A DNA stretch of 64,000 nucleotides from Pseudomonas graminis. GTDB taxonomy: Bacteria; Pseudomonadota; Gammaproteobacteria; Pseudomonadales; Pseudomonadaceae. Below the pieces are notes generated by a model. The model saw only the letters and a list, made by a program, of their open reading frames with translations, was not told the DNA's origin and did not search any database. The stretch lies in assembly GCF_002093745.1 (NCBI RefSeq), contig NZ_MTSB01000005.1:124001-188000 (forward strand), in the 5' to 3' direction. Of this stretch, positions 53,726 through 62,376 are shown in pieces. A program made the translations under genes and the position numbers. Position 1 is the stretch's first letter. The number at the start of each line of letters is the position of its first letter.

Positions 53726-54409
53726 TCAGTAGCCCGATGCGTCGACAGACGCTCCGCTGACAATGCTGACGCCGGAACTCGTCCCCAGGCGGGTGGCGCC
53801 GGCCTCGATCATGGCCAGCGCAGTTTCATAATCACGCACACCGCCCGACGCCTTGACGCCGATATCGGGGCCTACGACGCTGCGCATCAACGCAACGTCT
53901 TCTACGGTGGCGCCACTGCGGCTGAACCCCGTTGACGTTTTGACGAACGCCACACCCAGTTCGCGGCACAGCTGGCACGCGAGCGTCTTTTGCGCATCGT
54001 CCAGCAGGCAGGTCTCAAGAATCACCTTGAGCGGCACCCCGCCGCATGCCTGTTGCACCGCGGCAATGTCGTCGCGCACGGTGTCTGACAGCCCGTCGCG
54101 TAGCGCGCCGATGTTGAGGACCATGTCGATTTCGCCTGCGCCGGCTGCAATTGCCTGGCGTGCCTCAAAGGCTTTACTCTCGCTAAGCCCGGCGCCTAGC
54201 GGAAACCCGACCACCGCGCAGACCTTGACGGCTTGCCCTGCCAATAGGTGTGCGGCATAGGGCACTTGGCCAGAATTCACGCACACCGAATAGAAGCCGT
54301 ATTGCTGCGCCTCGGCACAGAGCGCGGTGACTTGTTGACGAGAGGCGTCAGGCGCCAGCAAGGTGTGGTCGATGAACCTGGCAAGTTCTGACGGTTTTAC
54401 TGAGCTCAT
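53726..54409 (-). CDS. deoC: Deoxyribose-phosphate aldolase
   Basis: 227 residues, the short DeoC form. [16 protein letters not shown] at the N-terminus, [17 protein letters not shown] (catalytic Asp and relay) and [20 protein letters not shown], where the Lys forms the Schiff base, are all present, followed by [15 protein letters not shown] with the second Lys. It splits 2-deoxyribose-5-phosphate to glyceraldehyde-3-phosphate and acetaldehyde. It lies on the opposite strand to the regulator gene at 54520, with 110 bp of shared promoter region. Confidence 0.94.
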   Translation of the reverse strand: MSSVKPSELARFIDHTLLAPDASRQQVTALCAEAQQYGFYSVCVNSGQVPYAAHLLAGQAVKVCAVVGFPLGAGLSESKAFEARQAIAAGAGEIDMVLNIGALRDGLSDTVRDDIAAVQQACGGVPLKVILETCLLDDAQKTLACQLCRELGVAFVKTSTGFSRSGATVEDVALMRSVVGPDIGVKASGGVRDYETALAMIEAGATRLGTSSGVSIVSGASVDASGY

Positions 54410-54519
54410 GATTCAGTCCTGATGATAAGTCATGGGAGGTTGTGGTTGAAAAACCACGCACCGTGCATGTTAGGATAATATCAATAAATGTTTAAATCAC
54501 AACAATACTAGTCAATGGA

Positions 54520-55290
54520 ATGCCTGTGGAAAGCAAACAGTCAGAACGCATCAAACTGATCCAGCAAGCGCTGCAACATCAGAAAGCGATCCATTTACGC
54601 GAGATGGCCGAGTTGCTTGATGTCTCGGAAATGACCCTGCGCCGGGACCTGAGTCGCTACCCGGAAAAGCTGCACTTGCTAGGCGGCCACATCACGCTGG
54701 CGTTCGAGCCCGCCGACGCCCCCGATTACAAAGTGACGGAACAGGGCACCCGGCACGTCGAGGAAAAGCGTCGTATCGGCAAGCTCGCGGCGAAATTCAT
54801 CAACCGTGGAGACACGGTGTTCTTCGATTGCGGAACCACCGTGCCGTATGTCATTGACTTCATTCCCGATGAAATGGAATTCACGGCGGTGTGCAACTCG
54901 CTGAACGTTCTGCTCAAACTGCAGCAAAAGCCCAACTGCACCATCGTGCTGTGTGGCGGAATCTTTCATCGCAAAAACCAGGTGTTCGACCACGCCCACG
55001 AGCACAGCATTCTCGACAGCCTGCGCTTGACCTGGGCGTTTCTTTCGGCGGCTGGCGTGAGCGACACGTTTGGTGTGACGTGTTTCAACTTCAATGAGGT
55101 CGAGGTCAAGCAAAAGGTGCTGCGCCAGACACAACACAGTGTTCTGCTCGCTGATCACAGCAAGTTCGACGCCGTGCGCACCACCCATTTCGCCACGCTC
55201 GAACAATTCAACGTGGTGATCTCCGACAAGAAACTGCCCCGGTCCTACCGCGACTTGATCGCCAAAAACGGCGCCCGATGCGTGGTGTGA
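54520..55290 (+). CDS. DeoR-family repressor of the deoxyribose genes
   Basis: 256 residues. N-terminal DeoR HTH: IHLREMAELLDVSEMTLRRDL; C-terminal sugar-phosphate sensing domain with INRGDTVFFDCGTTVPYVID and VLLADHSKFDAVRTTHFATL (the DxxKF motif). It corresponds to DeoR/DeoQ-type repressors, released by deoxyribose phosphates. Divergent from deoC, convergent with the deoX-like gene (5 bp apart). Candidate binding site: the palindrome before the deoK-like gene at 58714. Confidence 0.85.
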   Translation: MPVESKQSERIKLIQQALQHQKAIHLREMAELLDVSEMTLRRDLSRYPEKLHLLGGHITLAFEPADAPDYKVTEQGTRHVEEKRRIGKLAAKFINRGDTVFFDCGTTVPYVIDFIPDEMEFTAVCNSLNVLLKLQQKPNCTIVLCGGIFHRKNQVFDHAHEHSILDSLRLTWAFLSAAGVSDTFGVTCFNFNEVEVKQKVLRQTQHSVLLADHSKFDAVRTTHFATLEQFNVVISDKKLPRSYRDLIAKNGARCVV

Positions 55291-55295
55291 AGTGC

Positions 55296-56357
55296 TCACG
55301 GGTTCAACCGGTGCAGCTCTTTAGCCGACAGGTATCCGGTGGTGACATTGAACACCGCAGTTTGCCCGCCCGCCAGTAACCGCACATTGCCTTTGGCTTT
55401 TTCCGCCTTGTAGCCTTCCGGTTCACAGGTGGCGGGCAACACAAATGCAGCCACTCGCTGATCGGCGTTGTGAAGAATCCAGCGAACAGCACGGGGAAAT
55501 TGCTCAGGCGAGTAACGCGTATAAAACGCAGGCCCCGAGGGGTGCTCAAGCAGAAAGTGTGCATGGCCTGCTGCATCCACAGGTACTTCGTCAAAGAAGC
55601 ACACGATCTCCGGATCATAGAACGCAGGGGCGTCCAGCCGGCTCAGACGAGACGGGTCTTCACTCAGTTGCGCCATGTAAGCCGACCATTCCGGCGTCGG
55701 CTTCACGTGGGCGGGCACGCTTTGTCGTACCCGCGCGCCGGCACGGCCAAGTGGCTCGACCAGACGCCCGTCAGGCACGTAGGCGTAGTTCATATGAGCC
55801 ATGTACATCAGCTCCATCGGACTGCCCGCCAGGTTGGTGACCTGCATGCCAATGTCGAACACAGCGGAGCCTGCGCGCAACGTGACCGAGGGTGCCGCCC
55901 GGTAGTGATCACCGAACCCTTGCACGTATTCATATTCCCCGCAGAGCCTCAGGTACGGGCCCGCAGCGTCTTCACCGACTTCAAGCCACGCGAGGTCCAT
56001 CGGGGCGCAGGGCATTTCGCCATGCAGCGGGTGGTCATCGTCCGGTCCAGGGCAGCCGTTGCGCAGCAGTCCTGCGTGAAACATGAAGCAACCGTAGGTG
56101 CCGATAATCGTTGGGCTGGGTCTTGGCCGGCTGAACATGTTGTGCATGGTCAGGTCGCAGCCATCGAAGATCGCCGACCAGATCATCTGCCCCTGGTATG
56201 GCAAGACCACCAGGCGCCCGCGCGCGTTTTCCAGTGCCAGCGCCCTGACCCCTCCGGGATAGGTCCAGGCCAGCACCCGGAAATCGGCAGACTCCGCCAG
56301 GGTTGTCTCATTTGTGGTGAATTGTTCGGGCGTCAGGGCGATGGAAATTTTTTTCAT
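55296..56357 (-). CDS. DUF4432 aldose-1-epimerase-like protein (DeoX-like)
   Basis: 353 residues with the galactose-mutarotase-like sandwich fold of the DUF4432 family: LAWTYPGGVRALALENARGR, LVVLPYQGQMIWSAIFDGCD, GCFMFHAGLLRNG and DDHPLHGEMPCAP (His pair), MELMYMAHMNYAYVPDGRLV. In enterobacterial deoQKPX loci DeoX is such a protein and the proposed job is mutarotation of 2-deoxyribose or a related sugar. It overlaps the stop of the transporter gene by 4 bp (ATGA), so it is the last gene of the deoK-deoP-deoX operon. Confidence 0.8.
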   Translation of the reverse strand: MKKISIALTPEQFTTNETTLAESADFRVLAWTYPGGVRALALENARGRLVVLPYQGQMIWSAIFDGCDLTMHNMFSRPRPSPTIIGTYGCFMFHAGLLRNGCPGPDDDHPLHGEMPCAPMDLAWLEVGEDAAGPYLRLCGEYEYVQGFGDHYRAAPSVTLRAGSAVFDIGMQVTNLAGSPMELMYMAHMNYAYVPDGRLVEPLGRAGARVRQSVPAHVKPTPEWSAYMAQLSEDPSRLSRLDAPAFYDPEIVCFFDEVPVDAAGHAHFLLEHPSGPAFYTRYSPEQFPRAVRWILHNADQRVAAFVLPATCEPEGYKAEKAKGNVRLLAGGQTAVFNVTTGYLSAKELHRLNP

Positions 56358-57685
56358 GACGCGACCACCGCATCATCAGCAGACTGCGGCGCGCGAGTGT
56401 GGCGCATGCACGAGTAGGCGTAGGCAACGATCACCACAAAACAGAGCAACGGTACGACGTACGCCAGTTGCATGTTGCCGTGGGTGGCGTCGGAGAGCAG
56501 GCCCTGGAAAACAGGCAGTACGCCCCCACCCACAATACTCATCACCAGCAGCGATCCGCCGACACCCGTGTCTTCGCCAAGCCCGTCGATGGTGAGTCCG
56601 TAAATGGTCGGCCAGCACGGTCCGAGAAAAATACTGACGCCTACCGCGGCATACACGGCGCTGATATTAGGCACAAGAATGGTGTAGACCAGCAAGATAA
56701 TGGCCAGCACCCCGTAGATCATCAGCACTTTGGCCGGGTGTGATTTACGCATCAATAGGTTGGCGATCATTTTGCCGATGAAATAGGCAGCAAAGGTGGT
56801 CAACAGGAACCATGAAGCACTGCGCTCGTTCATTCCCCCCATCTGCATCGCCAGCCGGATAGTGAAACTCCACACGCCCACCTGAGCGCCGACATAAAGG
56901 AACTGCGCCAGTACGCCAAAGGTAAAGCGCGAGTTGCGCGACAGCCGCGAAAGGCTCTGCAGCAGGCTGCGCTTTTTTTCAGTGGTCTGGGTGTTGCCAC
57001 GGCAGGCAGGAAACCGGGTGATCAGGATCAGGATGAACATCAGCACCAGCACGGCGATCATCCATTTGTAAGGTAACAGCGTCGATTGAATCATTTCCAA
57101 CTGCTGCGCAGCGGCTTCCGATGCGCTCATTTGAGCAAGCTGCTCATGCGTCGCGTCGGTGTCCTTGAACATGACGAAACTGCCGACGTACACGCCTGCC
57201 ATCGCACCAAACGGGTGAAACGTCTGCGAGATGTTCAGGCGGCGGGTGCCGGTTTCACGCGGGCCCATCAATGTCGAATAGGTGTTGCAGGCCGTTTCCA
57301 GCAAGGACAGCCCGCACGCTATGACGAACAGCGCCATCAGGAACATGCCGTACGTGGCCGTCGACGCGGCGGGAAAGAACAACGCGCAGCCCAGCATGTA
57401 GAACACCAGCCCGATCAGAATCGTGCTTTTGTAGCCGAAGCGCCGCACGGCCATCGCCGCTGGAATCGCCACGAAAAAATAGCCCAGATAAAACGCCGAC
57501 TGCACGAACGCCGTTTGAAAATCGCTGAGCAGAAACGCTTTTTTGAAGTGTGCGATCAGCACGTCATTCATGCTTGCAGCGGCCGCCCACAGTGCGAAGA
57601 TACTGCACAGCAGCAGGAACGCGAACCAGGGTGTACGGTTGAGGTAAAAACCATCAGGTGTCTGTTGGAGCGGGACTTTTGTCAT
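56354..57685 (-). CDS. Deoxyribose/fucose-type sugar:proton symporter (FucP family MFS, DeoP-like)
   Basis: 443 residues, twelve-helix MFS of the FucP/FHS branch. FAFLLLCSIFALWAAAASMN and FLLSDFQTAFVQSAFYLGYF are the first helices, with the conserved Gln and Asn typical of FucP, and GLSLLETACNTYSTLMGP the FHS signature. DeoP of Salmonella, the 2-deoxyribose permease, belongs here. The deoK- and deoX-like neighbours support the deoxyribose assignment. Confidence 0.85.
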   Translation of the reverse strand: MTKVPLQQTPDGFYLNRTPWFAFLLLCSIFALWAAAASMNDVLIAHFKKAFLLSDFQTAFVQSAFYLGYFFVAIPAAMAVRRFGYKSTILIGLVFYMLGCALFFPAASTATYGMFLMALFVIACGLSLLETACNTYSTLMGPRETGTRRLNISQTFHPFGAMAGVYVGSFVMFKDTDATHEQLAQMSASEAAAQQLEMIQSTLLPYKWMIAVLVLMFILILITRFPACRGNTQTTEKKRSLLQSLSRLSRNSRFTFGVLAQFLYVGAQVGVWSFTIRLAMQMGGMNERSASWFLLTTFAAYFIGKMIANLLMRKSHPAKVLMIYGVLAIILLVYTILVPNISAVYAAVGVSIFLGPCWPTIYGLTIDGLGEDTGVGGSLLVMSIVGGGVLPVFQGLLSDATHGNMQLAYVVPLLCFVVIVAYAYSCMRHTRAPQSADDAVVAS

Positions 57686-57740
57686 TGTTATTCTCCGGGA
57701 GTAAAGGGATTAAATAGCGCCGCGCGGCATCCACCGTGGA

Positions 57741-58661
57741 TCAGGCTTCACCAACGAAGTGCGCGAAAGAGGCCGCGTCAGGGTAAGAACTCTGCGTACC
57801 GAGTGCGGTGACCGAACAAGCGGAGTAGGCCACCGCCTGAGTGATTGCCGCACGCATATCACCTTCTTTGGTCCAGTAGTGGGCAAAGCAGCCAATGAAC
57901 GCATCGCCGGCACCGCAGGTGTCTCGTGCAACGACAGCGCGCCCCGGCACATGGAACTCGCCCTGCTCGCCGACGTACAAGGCGCCCTTCTCACCCAGGG
58001 TAACGATGACGTGGCGGATGCCTTGCGCAGCCAGCTCAAGTGCAGCGATCAGCGCGGTTTCGGGGCCGTCGACAGGCTTGCCGGTAATCAGCGCAAGCTC
58101 GCTTTCGTTTGGAACGATGAAGTCCAGCTGTGCCAGATGATCACGGCTCAGCCCTGCCAGCGCAGGTGCAGGATTGAGCAACACCTCAATGCCATGACGT
58201 TTTGCAAATTCGATGGCGTAGTAGACCGTCGTCAAATCGACTTCCAGTTGAAGGACGATAAGGCTGCATTCAGTCAGTGCTGTCTCGGCGCAATCCACAT
58301 CCGCAGGTTTCAAATGCGCGTTGGCGCCTTTGACGATGAGGATGCTGTTATGCGAATCACTCTTCACAAAAATCGGCGCCACGCCGCTGGGCACACCGGC
58401 CACACGTGTGACGTAGCGAGTATCAATGCCATGCTGCGTGAAATTGGCGATCGTGTTATCGGCGAACATATCGTCGCCCACCTTGGTCAGCATCAACACC
58501 GGTGTGCCGAGTTTGGCAGCGGCCACTGCCTGGTTGGCGCCCTTGCCTCCGCAGCCCATCGCAAAGCCTGGCGCCTCCAGGGTCTCGCCCTGGCAAGGCA
58601 TTCGGTCGATGTAGGTAATCAAATCCACCATATTGCTGCCGATGACCGCGATCTTGTTCAT
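57741..58661 (-). CDS. Ribokinase-family sugar kinase (deoxyribokinase DeoK-like)
   Basis: 306 residues of the PfkB/ribokinase family. IGSNMVDLITYIDRMPCQGE and MGCGGKGANQAVAAAKLG form the sugar site (GGKGANQA), and ARDTCGAGDAFIGCFAHYW is the ATP and catalytic-base motif with the Asp. DeoK of the deoQKPX locus phosphorylates 2-deoxyribose to the 5-phosphate, the DeoC substrate. The nearby deoC supports DeoK rather than RbsK. First gene of the deoKPX operon, preceded by a perfect palindrome. Confidence 0.86.
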   Translation of the reverse strand: MNKIAVIGSNMVDLITYIDRMPCQGETLEAPGFAMGCGGKGANQAVAAAKLGTPVLMLTKVGDDMFADNTIANFTQHGIDTRYVTRVAGVPSGVAPIFVKSDSHNSILIVKGANAHLKPADVDCAETALTECSLIVLQLEVDLTTVYYAIEFAKRHGIEVLLNPAPALAGLSRDHLAQLDFIVPNESELALITGKPVDGPETALIAALELAAQGIRHVIVTLGEKGALYVGEQGEFHVPGRAVVARDTCGAGDAFIGCFAHYWTKEGDMRAAITQAVAYSACSVTALGTQSSYPDAASFAHFVGEA

Positions 58662-58713
58662 GAATATCGTTACCTTGTGAACGCCGTGGAGGGCACCGCG
58701 ACGTTATTATTTT

Positions 58714-58729
58714 TGTTATTTAAATAACA
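58714..58729. promoter_or_regulatory. 16-bp perfect palindrome, candidate operator of the deo regulator
   Basis: TGTTATTTAAATAACA is fully self-complementary and lies 53 bp upstream of the deoK-like start codon. The deoC/regulator intergenic region (54410-54519) has only a partial relative around TGTTTAAATCACA. An E. coli DeoR site is also a 16-bp palindrome beginning TGTTA and ending TAACA. Confidence 0.7.
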
Positions 58730-58754
58730 TTCGGTGTGATTATTCAACCTTTTT

Positions 58755-59207
58755 TTATGGCGACGCGCGCAAACGTCCTCCACACAGCTGGCAGGCCAGG
58801 CGCAGTAAAAATGATTGCAGGGGTGGTGAGTCAGGGTGTACGGCGCAATCCAGCCAGTGCAGGCTGCCCGCAATGATCGGATTACCCAATGGCGATTCCT
58901 GCCAGTCGACACCGAGCCATTTGTCCGTCCCTCGCCGGGCAAACTGGTTGGAAATATCGACCTGCTCACCCGACAGGATGTTGACCGCGAATCGACCTGC
59001 CTGGCGAATCTTGGGATAACTCGCTGAACTGGCCATGACGCTGAAAGATACCAGTGGCGAGCTCATCGACACGCTGTAGAACGACTGACAGTTAAAACCA
59101 ATAGGCTCACCATCAACGTGTGACAAGGTGACTGTGATACCCGATGCGTAGTGCCCTAGCGCCTCGCGAAAGCTCAAAGGCTCAGTGGCATTACCAAGAA
59201 GTGACAT
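58755..59207 (-). pseudogene. C-terminally truncated flavin reductase-family gene
   Basis: 150 residues. The start (SD AGGGG) and flavin-binding part are intact: LGHYASGITVTLSHVDGEPI, GFNCQSFYSVSMSSPLVSFS, FAVNILSGEQVDISNQFARR. After HWLDCAVH the sequence (PDSPPLQSFLLRLACQLCG and a stop) no longer follows the family; the expected AGDHxIxxGxV strand is missing. The break is at the border to the deo operon. Such reductases accompany mesD/mesX in other pseudomonads, so loss here may matter for MesD activity. A short functional form cannot be excluded. Confidence 0.72.
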
Positions 59208-59314
59208 GACAGCCCCTAAATAAGGCGTGCGGCTGGCATCTTCGAGAAAGTGGTGCGTTGATCAAACAGACCTGTATGCTCACATAAGCTGTGTATGCCA
59301 CCGCGCAGTGCGGA

Positions 59315-60349
59315 TTAGCGTCCGCTCAAAAGCTCTCTACGGACGATCTCTGCGCCGGCACTCAGCGCATTCAGCTTGCCGCTCGCCACTCGACGAGGCA
59401 GGGGCGCCATACCGCAGTTGGTGCAGGGATAAAGTTTGTCGGCATCGACGAATTGCAGTGCATTTCGCAAGGTATTGGCCACCTCTTCGGGCGTTTCAAT
59501 AGCATGGTTGGCCACGTCAATGGCGCCGACCATTACTTTCTTGCCTCGGATGAGTTCGATCAGATCCATGGGCACGTGGGAGTTGTGACATTCCAGCGAG
59601 ACGATATCGATGCTGGATTTTTGTAGCTTGGGGAAGGCTTCTTCGTACTGCCGCCACTCTGAGCCCAGGGTCTTTTTCCAGTCAGTATTCGCCTTGATGC
59701 CGTAGCCATAGCAGATATGCACGGCAGTCTCGCATTTCAGCCCTTCGATTGCCCTTTCCAGCGTGGCAACGCCCCACTCGTTCACTTCATCGAAAAACAC
59801 GTTGAAGGCCGGTTCATCGAACTGAATGATGTCGACGCCAGCAGCCTCAAGCTCCATGGCCTCCTGGTTGAGGATCTTGGCGAATTCCCAGGCCAGTTTT
59901 TCACGGCTCTTGTAATGAGCGTCGTAAAGGGTGTCGATCATCGTCATTGGCCCTGGCAGAGCCCACTTGATAGGCTGTCCGGTTTGCTGACGCAGGAATT
60001 TGGCGTCTTCAACAAAGACCGGCTTTTTCCGAGCAACGGCGCCCACCACTGTCGGCACGCTCGCGTCATAACGATCACGAATCCTGACAGTCTCGCGGTT
60101 TTCGAAGTCAACGCCGTCGAGATGTTCGATGAAGGTCGTCACGAAATGCTGACGAGTTTGCTCGCCGTCGCTGACGATATCGATTCCGGCCAGCTGTTGT
60201 TCATGCAGCGACAGGCGCAGGGCATCTTGCTTGCCTTCAGTCAATTCGTCGTCTTGTAATTTCCAGGGTGACCAGAGGGTCTCAGGTTGAGCTAGCCAGG
60301 ACGGTTTAGGCAAGCTTCCAGCGGTCGAAGTGGGCAACAGTTTTTTCAT
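59315..60349 (-). CDS. mesD: Core-MetE folate-independent methionine synthase MesD
   Basis: 344 residues, only the catalytic half of MetE. LLPTSTAGSLPKPSWLAQPE is the typical start; zinc ligands are in AVHICYGYGIKA (His and Cys), VSLECHNSHVP (Glu) and LYPCTNCGMAPLPRRVA (Cys). It lacks the N-terminal domain of MetE that handles polyglutamyl folate. MesD makes methionine from homocysteine with an unknown methyl donor and needs MesX and oxygen. The mesX gene lies 26 bp upstream in the same operon. The GMAPL context and the partner exclude an ordinary MetE. Confidence 0.88.
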   Translation of the reverse strand: MKKLLPTSTAGSLPKPSWLAQPETLWSPWKLQDDELTEGKQDALRLSLHEQQLAGIDIVSDGEQTRQHFVTTFIEHLDGVDFENRETVRIRDRYDASVPTVVGAVARKKPVFVEDAKFLRQQTGQPIKWALPGPMTMIDTLYDAHYKSREKLAWEFAKILNQEAMELEAAGVDIIQFDEPAFNVFFDEVNEWGVATLERAIEGLKCETAVHICYGYGIKANTDWKKTLGSEWRQYEEAFPKLQKSSIDIVSLECHNSHVPMDLIELIRGKKVMVGAIDVANHAIETPEEVANTLRNALQFVDADKLYPCTNCGMAPLPRRVASGKLNALSAGAEIVRRELLSGR

Positions 60350-60375
60350 GTGTGAAAACCTTGATTTCTAAATAT

Positions 60376-61359
60376 TCAGAGAGCGCAGCTAAGCGACCAC
60401 TGTTCAAGCACGACGTGATAGGGCTTGATGAATTGTTCTTCCGCAAACTTTCCTTGCTCGGCAGCCAGCCGACTACGTTCCTCTCGGTCATACACAATTC
60501 GAGTCAGCGAGTAGTCCTGATTCTGCAAGCTCGGCTGATAGGATTTTCCAGCCGCCGAGTTAGCGTTATAAATCTCAGGCCGATAAATTTTCTGGAAGGT
60601 GTCCATGGTGCTGATGGTGCCAATCAACTCAAGGTTGGTGTAGTCACCTAGCAAATCGCCCGAGAAATAAAAGGCCAACGGTGCAGCGCTGTTGGGCGGC
60701 ATGAAGTAGCGAACCTGCAAACCCATCTTCTTGAAATACTCATCGGTCAGCGAGTAAGCGTCTTGCTCGTATTCGAAGCCCAGCACAAGATGCTGATTCT
60801 CCGTGCGATGGTAGGTTCGGGTGCTCGACACGCTCAGGCAGATCACAGGCGGCTTGTCAGAATGCTCTTTGTAGGCATTTGAGTTGACGAACGACTTAAA
60901 CAGCTTGCCGTGCAATTCGCCAAAGTCTTCTGGCGTACTGAACCCGGACTGGTTCTTGTTGTGCTCCAGCAACCGCACACTGAAATCATAGTCCCGCACG
61001 TAGGACGAGAAGTTGTTGCCGACGATGCCGTTGATGCGCTCACCGGTCTTCTGATCAACAATCGTGGTCTTTAGCACCTCAATCAATGGAATCGCAGGGT
61101 CTCGACTGTGCGCATCGATATTCATTTCGGCGGAAATGATATCCAGCTTGACCGTGTAACGATCACCCGTAGGGTTGTCCCAATGCGCAAGGGCATTAAA
61201 GCGGTTATCAATCATCTTCAACGTATTGCGCAAATTCTCCTCACGGCACTCTCCCCTGGCCAGATTGGCAAAGTTAGTCGTCATTCGCGTACTGTCCGAG
61301 GGAGAGTAATTTTCATCAAAGCAGATGCTCTTGATAGAAAAGGTGAGTTCGTTGTTCAT
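60376..61359 (-). CDS. mesX: MesX (DUF1852), accessory protein of MesD
   Basis: 327 residues from ATG 61359 (an ATG at 61380 is also in frame). N-terminal FSIKSICFDENYSPSDSTR, NFANLARGECREENLRNTL and RFNALAHWDNPTGDRYTV are characteristic of DUF1852. In Acinetobacter and other bacteria genetic data show that DUF1852 (MesX) is required with MesD for folate-independent methionine synthesis; its chemistry, perhaps oxygen-dependent methyl supply, is unknown. First gene of the mesX-mesD operon. Soluble. Confidence 0.88.
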   Translation of the reverse strand: MNNELTFSIKSICFDENYSPSDSTRMTTNFANLARGECREENLRNTLKMIDNRFNALAHWDNPTGDRYTVKLDIISAEMNIDAHSRDPAIPLIEVLKTTIVDQKTGERINGIVGNNFSSYVRDYDFSVRLLEHNKNQSGFSTPEDFGELHGKLFKSFVNSNAYKEHSDKPPVICLSVSSTRTYHRTENQHLVLGFEYEQDAYSLTDEYFKKMGLQVRYFMPPNSAAPLAFYFSGDLLGDYTNLELIGTISTMDTFQKIYRPEIYNANSAAGKSYQPSLQNQDYSLTRIVYDREERSRLAAEQGKFAEEQFIKPYHVVLEQWSLSCAL

Positions 61360-61380
61360 CGTGCCTGGCACCCTATTCAT

Positions 61381-61826
61381 CGTGCCAGATCTGAATCTGC
61401 TGAGTGCTTTTCAGATGTGGCCATTGTCCCGTTTTCTCACGCCGCAGACTCTAGATCGCCGGTCGTAAAGAACTGGGCGCATTTTATGCGGGGAGCGTGT
61501 ATGAATAAAAACGAATTGATTTCAATAAAAATATTAGGAACGCTCATGATCACGCAGCGAGCGGCGCCAAGGGGAATGGGAAATGGGGAATGGGGAATCT
61601 TAGTCTGGTGTTACAGCTGCGTTTGCCGAGTGGAATCGCTGAAATCCCTCTTTTCGATAAGCGTGAAAAATATCGCTGCGTACCCGTATGTTTTTTGGGC
61701 TCGCCCGTAAAGTATTTGTGCTCGGCAATGGTTACCGGGCCATACCTGCGTGCAACCTTGTAGCGGGTTTGCCTGACTGATTCGACGACCGGAGGTGCTA
61801 TTGACTAATTTTGCGGAGTCAAGCCG
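61381..61826. other. Gene-free region with AT-rich stretch
   Basis: 446 bp upstream of mesX. It includes an AT-rich portion (61500-61560) and short GGGGAATGGG-type repeats around 61575-61600 (GGGAATGGGAAATGGGGAATG). No coding region with a credible start was recognised. Should contain the mesX promoter. Confidence 0.45.
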
Positions 61827-62100
61827 TTACTTTCTTGGCTCAATGCCTGCCGCGACTTCGACGTCAATCGGATGTCCCTCTGGCCTGGCCGCGTCAGCAT
61901 CAAACCATCGAGGCCAAGAGCTGCTATGGCGGCTGCCCTGTTCAACGCAAGGAATCAGTCGATCCGCGATAACCTGAATTTGGCGAACCGATTTTGCAGT
62001 AGAGTACTTCACGCTATGGATGCACTCCCGACCTTCGAACTCGCACCTGTTGAGGTGGGTGCCGCCGCAGGGGCCATTGGACAACCCTTTCGGGCATGTC
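61827..62100 (-). pseudogene. Remnant of an MTHFR C-terminal-domain (MTHFR_C) protein
   Basis: The open frame shows TCPKGLSNGPCGGTHLNRCE followed by REC, then IQVIADRLIPCVEQGSRHSS and VEVAAGIEPRK before the stop. CxKGLxNGPCGG with later Cys is the pattern of the zinc or iron-sulfur cluster MTHFR_C domain found beside methylene-tetrahydrofolate reductase-like proteins in C1 metabolism. The N-terminal part is gone: the frame runs straight into IS sequence at about 62100. Confidence 0.7.
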
Positions 62101-62277
62101 TGGCGTGACGCTATTGCACTCCTGCTGAAGCTGGTTGCCCCAGCGGCGTAGCGCGGATTCGACAATACCGAGCGAGCGGCAGTCTTCGATATGGCTATAG
62201 CCCTGATCAAGCACGAGGCCTGCGGCCTCGCGTTTGAATTCTGCGCAAAGGTACGGCTTTGCTTGGTCATCAGACAT
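62101..62277 (-). mobile_element. IS3-family OrfA fragment
   Basis: From ATG 62277: MSDDQAKPYLCAEFKREAAG then LVLDQGYSHIEDCRSLGIVE and SALRRWGNQLQQECNSVTP. This is the HTH of an IS3-family transposase OrfA. It breaks off after about 59 residues at the junction with the MTHFR_C relic. OrfB and terminal inverted repeats are missing, so it cannot move. Confidence 0.85.
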
Positions 62278-62376
62278 CTCTATCTGACGAGCATTCTCGC
62301 CTACAGCCACGTCAGCATTGGCAGCTACAACCGAGAGTAGCGTGCGGATCCAGACTTGATCGTAATCACGACAACT

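Noticed and set aside
59315..60349. Truncated metE pseudogene
   Set aside because: All zinc ligands are present, the length fits core-MetE (MesD), and the partner mesX is intact next to it.
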